Assembly: GCF_037893015.1 (NCBI RefSeq) | Contig: NC_133666.1 | Coordinates: 565,671,459-565,735,458 of the forward strand | Direction: 5' to 3' | From: Macrotis lagotis | Taxonomy: Eukaryota > Chordata > Mammalia > Peramelemorphia > Peramelidae | DNA: 64,000 nucleotides | Shown: positions 1 through 12,454 of the stretch, one piece after another | Layout: each line of letters starts with the position of its first letter | Numbering within the stretch: position 1 is the first letter of the stretch | Notes under the pieces: model-generated | What the model was told of the DNA's origin: nothing | Databases searched by the model: none | The model's input: the letters and a program-made list of their open reading frames with translations, nothing else | Program-made: the position numbers and the translations under genes

Positions 1-549
1 AATTAGCTTTTATAATGGATACAAAGCACAAAGGGGATTGAGGGAAAATTAAGTAAAATAAGTCACACTGCTACACATAGATCTCATTTGATTCTTTTTG
101 CTTCCATTTCAGAAAATTTGCTATTTTAGTATAAATGGACCAGACTAAAAACAACTCAAAGCAAACAAACAAGAAAAAATAAACCCCAAACTGAAACAAA
201 ACAAATCATACAAAATACTAGTTCAGATATACTGGTTCTCCTTGCTTTTTACAGTAAACCTCAGAATGGAAGAGAAATTAGTGCCCTCTATTGGCAATAA
301 CTGCTGCCTTCCCTCCTCTGCTTTGCCTGCCTTCTAGTCTTTTAGGACTATGAAAAGTAAATTACAATAATTTACACACACAAGGATAGTTAAGGAATAG
401 GTTAGGAATCTTGCCTCTGTGGCTGGATTCCTAAACTTTGGGAATGAAGCATCATTAAAGGATTAAAGTCTGAACAAATTGGCAGACAGTCTCTCTTTTT
501 CTCCTAAATCTTTTATAAATCTGGTAGTAATCTAAAGGGCTGAGTATGT

Positions 550-690
550 TGTAATGGAAAGATTATCGAAGTTGGACTCACCTGACTTTATTTCAAATAC
601 TTCTGGCACGTAGTACTTATGTGACCTTATGGAAGTCATTTAACCCCTCTGTAACTCAGTCTTCACATCGGTAAAAATGAATTAGTCCTT
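550..690 (+). mobile_element. MIR fragment
   Basis: Sense MIR: 'tatgtgaccttatggaagtcatttaaccc' with 'tctgtaactcagtc'. Confidence 0.6.
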
Positions 691-959
691 CACTGTTGCA
701 TTGAATTTCTTCTACTCATCTTTTATTGATTCTTATGCACTTCCCACAATGACTATTCCAGACTCTTTGCTTAGGTTCCTGACTTCCTGCATTGTCTCAG
801 ACAGATCTACATTTTACTTGAGAAGACTGAATCTATCCAAAAAGAATTTAATTTGACAAATATTTTTATTTGCCTAAGTACAATGGCTAAACCCTGGGTA
901 TATACAAATAGTCACCTCTCAGAGATCTTGACATAATTGGGGGGGGAATAAAATAACTA

Positions 960-1042
960 GGTTTAAACTCTCTCTCTCTCTCTTTAATATAGATAGATAG
1001 ATAGATAGATATAGATTAGATATAGATATAGAGATAGAGATA
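960..1042. repeat. (CT)n plus (GATA)n microsatellites
   Basis: CT run at about 968-983 followed by AGATAGATAGATA-type repeats to about 1040. Confidence 0.9.
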
Positions 1043-1044
1043 TT

Positions 1045-1640
1045 AATTCAAGATAAATTTGATAGGCATTAAAGGGCTTTACGAAAGGCTTCTTCCAGAA
1101 GAAGAGCTTTTAGTTGAGATTTGAATGAAGGCAAGGAAGGCAAGGGAGGCAAGGGTTAGAGATGAAAAGAAAAAAAATTCCAGGCAGGCATGGGGACAAC
1201 CAATGAAAAATTACATCATCTTGACATGGTTTATCAAATGAGGAATATCAAGGAAGTCTGAATAACTGGTTTATAGAGTATATGGAGGGAAATAAATGAT
1301 AAAAGAACTGAAAAGGCAAGTAGGGATCAAGTTTTGAAGGACTAAAAGTCCAAATATTTTATATTTGATCCTGATAATAAAAGGGAGCTACTGGAGTCTA
1401 TTGTTATAGTGAAATCTGATTTCAAAAGCTCTATTTAACACCTGAGTTTAAGATGAACTAGAGTAGAAATAGACTTGAGGAAGGAAACCAATCAGAAGGC
1501 TACTGCAAGAGTCCAGGAATGAGATGAAGACCTGAACCACTGTCTGAGGAGAGAAGTTGGGGGTGGATATATGAGATTGTAGCAAAGGTAGAATCAATAG
1601 AATTTGACAACAGATTGGTTGCAGAAAGAAAAATTTGAGG
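1045..1640 (-). mobile_element. L2 fragment
   Basis: Antisense L2 ORF2/3' region: 'aagggctttacgaaaggcttcttcc', 'caatcagaaggctactgcaagagtcc' (complement of the conserved DYCNSLLIGLP coding stretch). Confidence 0.7.
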
Positions 1641-1859
1641 AGTTAAGGATGATACCTAGTTTCTGAGCTATTTTTCCTACCCTTCCTCAATCTTCTAATA
1701 CATTTTCTCTTCCTTCCTGCCAGTCTAAATGGAAAAAGTAGTTTTTCTTCAAGCTAAAGTTAAATGCCAGAACTAAAACTTTAATTCTCTTACCTCTCAC
1801 TTATTTTGTAATCTTGGTCCATCTATCATCTCCAATTTCAATCTCTCTTCAATTGTGTC

Positions 1860-2325
1860 TTTCACTTTAAATACATAATCAATTCTCTAATATCCTGAAA
1901 TATATTCCATCCAAGCACATTAAACAAATCTTTTCCTAGAATTTGACTCAAGTCCCTCAAGCTACTACTATCCTCTCTCACTGCCAAATTCTCTATCACA
2001 ACCAAATTCCTAGAAAAAGGAGTTTATATTTGAAGTTTCTACTTTTTCACCACCAGCTCATTCCACAAATGCTTGTAATCTGGATTCCATCCCCATCATT
2101 TGACTGAAAAAGCTCACTCCAAGGTCATTAATCCCCTTACACTACATCCTATGTTCTTTTATGTCTCCATCCTTCTTGACCACTAAACAGTGTTTGGCAT
2201 TCTAGACTATTTCCTCCTCCTTAAGACCTTTCCTTCCTTTGGTACCCTTAACCTTATACACTTTTAAGGTTCTATCTCTGTTTCTTTGATGAATCTTTCT
2301 CTATATTTGCTAACTTTGTATCCTC
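1860..2325 (+). mobile_element. L2 fragment
   Basis: Sense L2 upstream ORF2: 'cactgccaaattctctatcaca', 'ccccatcatttgactgaaaaagctc', 'catccttcttgaccac'. It faces the antisense copy to its left. Confidence 0.65.
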
Positions 2326-2331
2326 TTGATC

Positions 2332-2428
2332 TTTTTTTAGGTTTTTGCAAGGGTTAAGTGGCCCAAGGCCACACAGCTAGGTAATTATTAAGTGTCTGAG
2401 GTCACATTTGAGCTCAGGTCCTCTGCCT
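2332..2428 (-). mobile_element. WSINE1-like SINE, head missing
   Basis: Antisense tail and body (TTTTTTTAGGTTTTTGCAAGG to CAGGTCCTCTGCC). The tRNA-like head is absent and a few internal bases are deleted. Confidence 0.85.
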
Positions 2429-2459
2429 TAAATGAATAGAACCTTGTTTCTTATTTTAA

Positions 2460-3600
2460 TGAGCAATTAATTTAAGGAATAGATATGCAAATAGAAACAA
2501 AAATAAACAGTAGGAAAATTGGGAGAGATTCTAGGGACTATGTTTTCCATTATGAATTGGAAGTTTTTGAAACATCAGTTTAATAATGTTACCAACTGAG
2601 GACTCAAGTTGGTAGAGGTGATATAGAATGGAAACTTTTAAAAAACAAAGGTCCTAAACACATTAATATATCACCTATGAGACATTGGATCTTATACAAA
2701 CAGGAGAGGCAAGAAAGGTCAATCAGAAGGCTGAGGAGGAAGAAAACAACTATGTAGAATTGGATGGGCATATACCCCAAATTCCAATCATAGATATGAA
2801 CCTATGAATCATGATGATTTTTAGTCATCTTCTAGGAAAAGAAACACCAAGTGGCAGAAATGTATTCTAAGTGTCCTTTCTACCACTGAGAATATTACAT
2901 AGGTACTAAATCAACTCTGCCCTCCTGCTATTTGAAGGAGTCATTGGAGTTGAAGAAGAATTAGATTATAACTCCCTGAATGCATAGTAGATAATTATAT
3001 TAAGTATGGATTAAGTATGTATATATATAAATATAGGGAAAATCTTGCCACTTGATTGACATTCGTGTTATTTATAATTTTACTTCTTACATGCTTGAAA
3101 TGTTGTGGTTGACCTGATAGGTATCATATTGGGATAATAGACCAAATGGGAACTTGGTTCAAGATCTAATTATTTATTAGCCCAAGATTATGATGAACCT
3201 GGAAGTAGACAAGGTGTGATACAACTATTACTTAAGGTTACTGCAGAAATGTCTCCCTAGCTGTGTACTTAAAAATAAGAAAAATTATATATAAGATCTT
3301 ATTTTGAAATGTACTATCTTACAGAAATTTTCTAGGAATGAGAGTGAGATTTTTGAGTAACAAATTATAGCTGAGTATGTTTTGCCAAGTCCCATGGTGA
3401 TTTAAAAAAAAATAATACAAGCAACAAAAATATCAGGAAATAAAACTTTCTGACTTTTAAGTAGAAACTTGGTCTTGAGAATTCAGTCAGTAAACTTTTT
3501 AAATGTTAAAATAAACAAGAAAACTAACATTGATACAATGAAGCTAAAATATCATTAGAACTTGTCTAGACTGGATTTTTTACATCTTAGAGATGGTCCT
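2460..3600. other. No feature seen
   Basis: AT-rich sequence without a recognisable gene or repeat, apart from a short TA run near 3015. Confidence 0.5.
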
Positions 3601-3615
3601 CCTCCTATAGTACTT

Positions 3616-3802
3616 TTTTTTTTTTTAGTTTTAGTTTTAGTTTTGGGGTTTTTTTTGTTTTTTTTTTTGGCAAGCAATAGGGTTAAGTAGCTTGCCCAAG
3701 GCCACACAGCCAGGTAATTATTAAGTGTCTGAGGCCAGATTTGAACACAGGTACTCCTGACTCCAGGGCCAGTGCTCTATCCACTGTACCACCTAGCCAC
3801 CC
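3616..3802 (-). mobile_element. WSINE1-like SINE with long T-rich tail and TSD
   Basis: Antisense, including an expanded (TTTTAG)n/T-run tail. Ends CCACCTAGCCACCC. Flanked by CTATAGTACTT (3605-3615) and CTACAGTACTT (3803-3813). Confidence 0.9.
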
Positions 3803-4369
3803 CTACAGTACTTCTTGATCCCTCCTTACCTACCTAATCCAGCAAAGGTAACGTAGGTAAAGAGATCTCAGCACAAAAAGTCTCTGCAATATTTAGTGTT
3901 AACAAAAATGTTTTCCTACTATTTACTTTTCAGATCAAATAAATGGTCCTTTTGAGAAACGAAAATAAAACTATAATAGGACTACTGAAAAGTTTAGAAT
4001 TGCTAAGGAGAAAGTCATGACCCAGAAAAACAGGCAAAGAGGCAATTTTTAGTAAGTGACAGAAGAATGAAGGAAACCTCAGGAAGGTTTTTTGTCATTT
4101 CTAGAATATATCTCAGCAGAATGTTATCAATGGAAGAACTGATTGGATCATGTTAATTATGAAAAATTAATACCTGAGTTAACTCTAGAAAAAGAAAAAA
4201 GAAAAAACTAATAACTTAGAAAAAAGTTAAAGAAACTGTGTTAAACAAGTTGTAAAAAGTGGTACTATGAGCCCAAACTTGACAGGAGACTCCATCATAA
4301 GAATCCAGGTGTAGTTATCAGTTTGTTAGAATTTCTGCAATAGAGGCAACCTATTCTAATTTTATCTTT

Positions 4370-4525
4370 TTTTAAACCAATATTACAAATGAGGAAATTG
4401 AATTCTAAAGAAATTAAATAACCTGCCCAAGGACACATAAATGGCAAATAATAATACCAGTATTTGAATCCAGGTTCTCTGACACAGATTTCACTGTTCT
4501 CATCAATGTATCCTATTGTCTCTTA
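4370..4525 (-). mobile_element. MIR fragment
   Basis: Antisense MIR: 'aaatgaggaaattgaattc', 'aataacctgcccaaggacacat', 'tttgaatccaggttctctgac'. Confidence 0.75.
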
Positions 4526-5111
4526 GATTCTTATTGATATTATACCAGTCCCTTTATAGGAAGAGAAAGTTAATATCTAACACGGTACTTCCTCATATTC
4601 AAAGAAAGATGTATAATATCATACACCCTTCCCATCAAATCTTTCTTATTTTTCATACCAAAGAAGTAATCCCCCTCTCCCCCAAAGTATAGCTGAAGAG
4701 TGGTCAAGCAGTTTGCTTGGAGACTGCCAAGGAAGAGGAATCAGTATATTCCTGAAATAGTTGATTTTGCCTTTTTTTTTTTTAAAAGGAGTTTCCCTTT
4801 CATGAAATCTTGTAGTTTTGTCTTGTAGGGCAAAGCACATGCAGCCTAATTCTAATTTAAGTGATAGAATTTCATATACTTGAAGATAGCCAGCATGTAT
4901 GTGTTAAGTCTCTCTGATCCAGTTTAAGAATGTCTATTTTCTTTAACCGATGTTTATATGTCATGAACCAGAAATTCTTCATCATCCTTCAATGCTTACT
5001 TTGGACTTTCTTTAACTTAGCAATATTATTCATAAAATTGGTCATATACAATATTGCAAGTATGATCAGGGAGTATTAAGAAGAATTATCAGTTTCCTAT
5101 TCCTGTACTCC

Positions 5112-5309
5112 AGAAGTGTCAAGTATGCATGACAATATTCCCCAGCTGGAACCAAATTAAAATGTAATTGGTAAATATTTAGCAAAATAAATAAATATGC
5201 AACAGAACATAGATGATGTTAATAAGTGGTTTAAAAAGTCAATATATGACCTACATGGATCATTATGCAAAATTTGGTGGTTCCTATTTTTATATGAATT
5301 TGACATCAC
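5112..5309 (-). mobile_element. Short TIR element (hAT-like?), copy 1
   Basis: Ends in AGTGTCAAG and TTTGACATCA (imperfect terminal inverted repeats). The core 'aaattaaaatgtaattggtaaatattta' and 'gtggtttaaaaagtcaatat' recurs at 39345 and, reversed, at 43757. Class inferred from ends and size. Confidence 0.5.
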
Positions 5310-5799
5310 TATTCCCTTCTTAATTCAGGTTAAGAGTTGCCATATTACACACTTTACTAATAGTGAGACTAAGTCAACTAAAACATTTTTTAACAAAAAT
5401 GCTTTACCATCAATGTTTCGCTATACAGAGAAGAGCATATAATACATTGAAAGATAGGGCAAAAAAGACTAAAAGTTTAGAAATTACTTTGAAATTTCAC
5501 AACTACAAATCATGACTTTTCATAAGAGAATTTGAAGGCACGGTACTTGGCAATTGTCAAGCAACAGAAAAAAAAATCAATTACACCTTACCAAATAGTG
5601 GTAATGAGTGGTGACAATTGTTTGTGAGCAGATCTACTTCTTAGAACAAAGGTCAAATAAAAATTAAATTAAAAGAAAGAATAAAGATAGAACAACCATA
5701 GCAATTTTAGCTTGAATTATTCAAATAAGCCATTGATTGCCTCCAAAATGTGAAAAAGACAAAGGCAGAAACATTTACCTTATCACCATTTCCCACAAA

Positions 5800-6400
5800 A
5801 GCTTAACCAATGTAAAGCAGCTGCCACAACAAGGAATCCAAAAGAACTTAAAAATGTTATAGCCAGAAAACTTTTGATCTCCTTGCCAAGCAGAGAGACA
5901 TGTAGCCAAGGGCAACACCAGTATAGAATATAAACTCATTTGTGAAACACAATGGAGCCTCATAAACCAACAAAAAGCAAAAATAAATCTAAAGAAACCT
6001 TGGCATGAAACACAGTTAAGTTACATCATCCCAAGAGAATTTAGAGATGAAACAGGAAACAGGACCTCAGACACAGAATGGAATACATTTGTCAACATTT
6101 CTATAATGTTCTATTTTCATCAGTGATGAGGAATCATCACATTTTAACTGTAACACCTCAGTCCCCAATGTACTACATGATGAAATTGAAGGGTATTTAA
6201 GAAGCTAAAGTCTGGAAGAGTCTTTGGACCAGACCATAGACTCATTGAGTGAATCCAGGCTGGACATGACATAATCTTGAAAACAGTAAGAGATTGTTTT
6301 GTACAAAATCTCAGGGAGAAGAAGCTATAAAAAAAGAATGGAAGAAATTTCAGATGATATTATTATTATTATTATTACCTAAAAGACTAGAAAACCATAA
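5800..6400 (+). pseudogene. Non-LTR retrotransposon fragment upstream of the RT core
   Basis: Contains TFDLLAKQRDM (near 5870), then after many stops GRVFGPDH and IQAGHDIILKTVRDCF, and finally KEWKKFQ-like residues before an (ATT)n run. These resemble the linker and early RT part (KxGPDxI...AGG) of the same LINE type as 8490-9590. It is heavily decayed, and the two may be parts of one rearranged copy. Confidence 0.5.
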
Positions 6401-7171
6401 TAAATATGGATAATGTACTTATTTTTTTATCATTTTGGTGGCATCAATATGAGAATTACCCAGACACTCATATAGATCTCTGCTATCACTGGTTTGTAAT
6501 TTGAATAATTTATTCTTTTCTTTATTTTTAAATATTCTTTAAAATATTCTTTTATATTTAAATTTTTAAATCTTTATTTTTAGTGTCTCCAGTGCTATTG
6601 CAGTTCTTTGAATCTCCATGATTTTGTCATATTCTTTCAATCATTGAGATCTATCTCACCAAAGGCTCCTTGTTGATTCACACTGGGGGCATCTAAGTTC
6701 TTTCTTGCTACACCCTCATTTGGTGTTTCAATCCCCTATTAACCACTTTTGCTCTTTATTTTCTCATTTAAAAGCAAATTTTCTTGTTAGAAAAAGCAGA
6801 AGAAAAATAAAATATATAATAAAAAAGATTTAATGGATTGGTTAGCTAGATCTATTGGCTAGATTGAGAGAATATGATAATAATTGTTCAGGATTAGAAG
6901 ACATGGATGAATGATGAGGTCACAAATCCATTGAAAAATTAAAACAGTGAAATACATATTCTAAGTTCACTCTGAGATTAATCATTCCTAAAACTTATAG
7001 GATTTAGTAATTCTTTTGTTTTGATCCTTGTTATTTGCTTTGTTTCTGTTTTCCCTAAATTTCTTGCAAAATTTAACTTGGCTAATGAATTTCTTGTGCA
7101 GATATATCAGTATCTTTTCAGAGCAATTGCTTTTGTTTTCTTTCTGTAATTATTTTCCGTGTAAGGATTAC

Positions 7172-8480
7172 ACTGTTGAGGAGGATTCTGGAGAAATGGT
7201 GGAGCAAAACAGTAAACAGCCTCTCCAAAATTCTCCCACAAATACAATAAAAAGATTCCTTCAAAGGGAAACCTTTGAGCTACAGGAATAATTAAAAGTT
7301 GGGGTAAAGCTGTTATCCTCCTAAAACAACTTGGAAAGATCTAAGGCAAATCCAACCTTCTTGGGTGGAGGCCTGGCCAGAATGAAGTACAAACAACTCC
7401 AGGAAGACTATGATGAATCAAGAAACAAAAAGGTCCTGGGTGGGGGGCAGGTGGGAGATTAGGAAGCAGAAACTTTGATCTTTCTTACAGACAGTGTGTG
7501 GGTTGAACAGTTGAGCTGAGGAAGATTGAAAGAATCTCATTCACTGGCTGCCAGGCACAGGTACTGACCAGATGTGGTCTAGGCTGCAGCTGTGAATGAG
7601 GAGGGATGAGCACATGCCTGGGGAGTGTGGTGACAGAGAGGTAGAGACCTTGCTGGCTGTGGGGAATCACAGGGGAATAGAATCCTTGATTTTAGTTTTG
7701 GCTTCAGGGCAAGAAGATGAGCAAAATTTCCCAGTTAGGAGAGAGACCAAAGGGAGCAAGAGCATCTGCAGCGACTTTCTGGCTAGTGACCCTAGTCATG
7801 ACTCAAGGCAGACAGGAGTGTCTAAGGTTCCATTACCAGACAGTGTTTAAAAAACAATATTATATAAAACCTTAAACTGAGACATCATCCACCAAACCTT
7901 GGGACCAGAATTGGACAATGATAATAAGTCACAAAAATAAATATAATAATAATAATAACAACAACAATGACAATCACTAAGAAAAGAGAAAGACCTCAAC
8001 TGTGGATAGCTACTATGCCAACAAAGGTAAGGATTCATGTCCTGAAGAAGACAGAAAGCTAAAAAAAAAAAAAAGTACTCATACTTAAAAGAAAAATTTC
8101 CAGTGGTCACAAGCCCAAAAAGAATTCTTGGAAAAACTTGAAAAGGACTATAAAAATCAACTGAGAGAGATTGAGGAAAAATTAGGAAAAAATAAGAGCA
8201 ATCCAAGAAAATCAAGAAAACTATGAAAAGATAGACAACAATTGGAAAAAAGAAATAGAAAATCTTACAGAAGAAAATAGTTCCTTAAAATTAAATTAAA
8301 TTAAAATTCTTTAAAAAACTAGAATTTGGCAATGGGAATCCAAAGATATTATAGGACAAAAAAATCAAAACAAAATAAAAAAGAATGAATAAATAGAAGA
8401 GAATATACAATATCTTTATTAAAAAACTGATCTGGAAACACATCAAGGAAAAACAACAAGAATTATTGGACTACTTGAAA
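7172..8480 (+). mobile_element. L1 5' region: leader plus ORF1 N-terminal remnant
   Basis: Starts near GGAGAAATGGTGGAGCAAAAC, an L1-type 5' end, followed by a mildly GC-rich leader. Coding remnants include EKDYKNQLREIEEKLGK, a coiled-coil piece parallel to ORF1 of the half-LINE at 33 kb. Several stops and A-run indels are seen. The short ORFs on both strands here are by-products. It ends near an RT LINE fragment at 8490. Confidence 0.65.
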
Positions 8481-8489
8481 AATAATGGA

Positions 8490-9590
8490 CAATGTTCTTG
8501 TGCTTTTCCAGTCACCAATGGAGTGAAACAAAGCTTTTTCCTTATTTAGTATTATGTTTTCAGCTATGTTGACAGATGTCTTCAGTAAGGAAGCATATGG
8601 CATCAAGATCAACTACTACACTTAAGATAAATTATTTAAGTTGAAAAGTCTACAGTCCAGGACTAAAGTGGAAGGGAAGTTGGTGCATGATTTTTGTTCA
8701 CAGATGATTGTGCACTCAACAAAGTCTCTGATTCTGAGAAGCAAAAAAATATGATTCAATTCTCTATTTATGCTAATTTTGACCTACCAATTAACGCCAA
8801 AAAAACACAGGTACTTCACCATCCAGCAACACACCATCCATACAAAGAAATGTCAATTACAGCAAATGGAGTAGTTTTGAATACTATGGATACTACTTGG
8901 TAGTATCCTTTCTAGGAATGTACACATTGTCAATGAGGTTGACACATGCATTGCCAGAGCTATCAAACTGAAGGTCTACAGAGACATTGTGCTGACCTTA
9001 TTATTGAGTATCTGTGAAACCTGGAATGTATACCATTGCTATGCCAGGAAACTGAATCACTTCCAATTGAATTGTTTTGGGAAAATTCTGAGGATCACTT
9101 TACTACATAAGGTACCAGACAATCAAATCTTTCCCAAATTAAACTGCCAAGCATTCAAACTCTATTGCAAAGAGGGCAACCCTGGTGGGCTGACCATACT
9201 GTTTGATGGTTATTTTATGTCTTCAAGGCAAATATTCCCATGGTGGTCAGAAGAAGTGATACAAGGAAACTCTGAAGGTCTCAAGGTCTTTGGAATTAAT
9301 TGCACAACATGGGAGACACTGACACAAGACTGTCCAGCAAGGCATGCCCTCATCAGAGTAGGTACTGTGCTTTATGAGCAAAGCAGAATTGAAGTAGCTC
9401 AAAAAAAATGCAAGATGCACAAATTTAGATAGTCCACCTCAAATGTTCACATGGGCTACTTGTGCCTAATCTGTGGTAGAACATTCTGGGCCCATATTGG
9501 TGTAGCCACAGTTGAATACACTATAACTTGACTCTAATATAGTGAGGTCACTCTTGCCCTCTTTGAGATTCATTCAACAATGAATATAGT
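8490..9590 (+). pseudogene. Non-LTR retrotransposon RT C-terminus with zinc-finger tail
   Basis: Decayed LINE reverse transcriptase. Around 8515 it reads FPVTNGVKQ; near 8692 FTDDCALN replaces the usual FADD catalytic box; INAKKTQVLHHPA and AIKLKVYRDIVL-like pieces follow, then ETWNVYHCYARKLNHFQLNC, SEEVIQGN and an ARHALIRVG/YEQSRIEVAQKK stretch. After a stop at 9430 another segment reads YLCLICGRTFW, the first half of a C-terminal CCHH finger. At least four frame breaks separate the pieces. I recall this protein type from marsupial LINEs but cannot assign the clade firmly (RTE-like or related). It is not functional. Confidence 0.75.
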
Positions 9591-9595
9591 ATTGA

Positions 9596-9780
9596 AATTA
9601 ATTGTTCTTTAAATGTTTATAGAATTCACTTTGAATTAATCTGGTCCTAGGTTTTTTTTTTCCTTAGGGAGCTCAATGATGACTTGTTCAATTTCTTTTT
9701 CTAAGTTAGGGTTAATTAAGTATTTAATTTTCTCTTCTGTTATTCTGGACAGTATATATTTTTGAAAATATTCATCTATT
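9596..9780 (-). mobile_element. L1 ORF2 fragment (left half of interrupted copy)
   Basis: Antisense ORF2 reverse-transcriptase region. It closely parallels 29670-29870, where the same stretch encodes the [17 protein letters not shown] motif. It continues after the nested insertion at 10627. Confidence 0.8.
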
Positions 9781-10626
9781 GACAAAAAGGGGAAACAATC
9801 AATGTTGGAGAGGTTGTGGGAGGATTAGGACATTAAAACATTGTTGGTGGAGTTGTGAACTGATCCAACCATTATGGAGAAACAAAAACAATAAAACTGA
9901 TCATACCCTTTGACCCAGAAGTTCTAATTCTAGGCCTATATCTAGAAGAAATCATAAAAAAAATGATAAAAGTCCCATGTGTTCTAAAATATTCATAGCA
10001 GCTCTTTATGTAGTGACAAATAATTGGAAACTGAGGAATGGCTGAACAAGTTATGGTCTATGAATATAATGGAATACTATTGTTCTATAAGAAACAACGA
10101 ACTGTCAGACTCTAGAGAAGCATGGAACGAAGTACAGGAACTGATGCTAAACAAATGGAGCAGAACCAAGAGAATATTGTACACATTAACAACAGCATTG
10201 TGAATTGATCAACTGTGATGGATGTATCTCCTCTCAGCAGTTCAGAGAGTTCAGACAACCCTAGGAGATTGTCTATGGACAATGCTATCCAGAGGAAGAA
10301 AATCAAAGCAAAACAAAGAAAAATAAAAAATCCTATAGAATCTTAATGAACACTACATTCACTTTTTAAAATTTTCTTTTATGTATTTGGTTCTATCTCA
10401 TGGTTTTTTTCTTTACCCTTAATCCTAATTCTTTATACTGAAAATGACTAATGTGTAAACATGTTAAATAAAAAGTGAATATACAATATTTACCTTACTG
10501 TTCACTACGGAGGGGAAGGAGGTGGGAAGGGAGGGTGGAAGGAAATTATGTAAGTTTAAAATGTGCATATGTACTGGGATGAATGTTGAAAAAATTTCAT
10601 AACATGTAATTGGAAAAATTAAAAAA
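9781..10626 (+). mobile_element. 5'-truncated L1 3' end inserted into an older L1
   Basis: Sense-oriented L1 tail. It encodes the remnant of the ORF2 C-terminus ('gttggtggagttgtgaactgatcc', 'taatggaatactattgttc' types of signature) and the L1 3' UTR, ending in an A-rich tail. The perfect 17-bp repeat GAAAATATTCATCTATT flanks it at 9764-9780 and 10627-10643. The flanks are antisense L1 ORF2 sequence that is continuous across the insertion. Confidence 0.92.
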
Positions 10627-10815
10627 GAAAATATTCATCTATTTGCCTTAGATTGTTAGATTTATTGGAATACTATTGGGCAAAATATCTTCTAATAATT
10701 GCTTTAATTTCATCTTCATTGGTGGTGAATTTACCCTTTTCATTTTTGATCCTGGTAATCTGGCTTTCTTAAAGACTATAGCATTCACTGACATGATTAT
10801 AGAGCATCACTTATT
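10627..10815 (-). mobile_element. L1 ORF2 fragment (right half of interrupted copy)
   Basis: Continuation of the copy at 9596, reading antisense through 'gggcaaaatatcttctaataattgc'. It ends where a MAR1-type SINE begins. Confidence 0.7.
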
Positions 10816-11034
10816 CAATCATTTCCAACTCTTCATGATCTCATTTGGAATTTTCTTGGAAAAGATACTGGAATGGTTTGCCATTTTCTTCTCCAACTTT
10901 ACAGATTAGAAAACAGGCAAATAGGGTTAAGTTACTTGCCGAAGATCACAAAACTAGTAAGTGTCTCAGGTTGGAGCTGAACTAAGGTCTTCCTGAACTA
11001 AATAAGTCCAGAGCTTTACTAGAATACTGTTAAT
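10816..11034 (-). mobile_element. MAR1-type CORE-SINE
   Basis: Antisense: 'ttggaattttcttggaaaagatactgg', 'tggtttgccattttcttctcc', then 'ttaagttacttgcc' and a decayed tRNA-like head. The open frame here is SINE-derived. Confidence 0.8.
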
Positions 11035-11369
11035 TAAAATAACAGTTCTTTGCTTTAAGGAGAGACTTTGAGTTGTCAGAAGTGCTATGTAATTTTCTAA
11101 ATGCTATTTATCCCACTCACATCTTCCTATTCAATTCTGTTCCTACATGATTATACATCAACAATATATATTCATAAGATATAGCCTGATGGACCAGCTC
11201 CATCCAACTGCATAACAATCTACATAAATTTTTCACCCACTTGATTTTTCCTGCTTGTTAGAACAATTTAGTAAAAAAGGAAAATGTCTAATGCCTCTTA
11301 TTTTAATAACTGCAGTTTTAAATGCTGGTACAAAGGGAAGCATTTCTAAAATGACCAGTTTCTTTTCCT

Positions 11370-11775
11370 TTTCCTTTTCTTATTTTTTATTTTTATTTGT
11401 TTATTTTTATCTTTTTATTTAGTATTTTAGTTTTCCCCAGTTCCATGTAAAAACAATTTTTGACATCATTTTTAAAACTTTGAGTTTTAAATTTTTCTTC
11501 CTTTTTCCCTACCCCTTTCTTTGAGAAAGTAAGCAATTTGATAAAGGTTATAAATGTGCAAAACATTTCCATAATAGTCAAGTTGTAAAAATATATAGAC
11601 ATTCCCCCCGCCAAAGAAACTTCAAGAAAAATAAAGTAAGTAAAAAAGGTCTGCTTTAATCTGAATTCTGAAAAGAATCAACTCTTTCTCTGGGGATGGA
11701 GAGCATTCTTCCTTATGGGTCCCTCAGAGCTGTCTTCGGTCATTGTATTGCTGAGAAACGCTAAGTCTGAAATAA
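11370..11775 (-). mobile_element. L1 3' end, antisense
   Basis: Reverse complement of the second L1 3'-UTR type: 'ttccccagttccatgtaaaaacaa', 'aagcaatttgataaaggtt', 'ctctggggatggagagcattc'. Same landmarks as 18675-19138 and 26750-27110. Confidence 0.75.
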
Positions 11776-11779
11776 CCCG

Positions 11780-12450
11780 AGTTTCAGACACAATATTTAG
11801 CTTTTAGGCAAAACCCCAGCATAACTATAACTATTTAAATGTGCATATAAATGTCTGAAGAAAGCATTTCTAATTTTTCCCAATATGAGAGAAATTCTGG
11901 ATGTACTCTATCTTTCACTGTTGCAATTGTGACACAGAAGAGTAATTATCAGTTTGGGAAGTCTACTGTAAAATAACCAAAATGATCTCACTGGAAATGA
12001 TTCTCAAAGATTCCCTAATGCTTTAAAACATGAGCTATTTTTCCTTTTCTAAAAAAAAATCATTAATTTCAATTGAATGGCTGGCACATTTAAAGAAATA
12101 TAATGCAAACTATAGCCCACTTAGTGGAAATAATGGAAATGTCTCAAAGCTACAGATGTGTAGACAGAAAGGGCATGGTATCCTGTATAGTTGGGGACTT
12201 ATACTAAATTTCATAATCTCTTAAAAAGTTACAATAAAGGCACCATTCAGGAAATTTCTGGAATAGCTCCATGCAAATCTGGCGTTTTGTCTAGTGGGAT
12301 TAATCTCCAGGGAAAATTGCCTTCCAAACATTAAATCTGAACAGTGATATCTTCTACAGACTTGTAACCAAAGATAACATAAAGTAGCTTTCTTTTTAAT
12401 TGAGTCATTTTCCCCTAACTATAAAGGATAATAGGAGTCATTCATTAAAT
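11780..12450. other. No feature seen
   Basis: Apparently single-copy AT-rich DNA. The 64-codon frame here has no recognisable content. Confidence 0.45.
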
Positions 12451-12454
12451 CATA

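Noticed and set aside
8694..9432. Possible reverse-transcriptase gene
   Set aside because: Several frame breaks and a changed catalytic box show it is a dead LINE copy.
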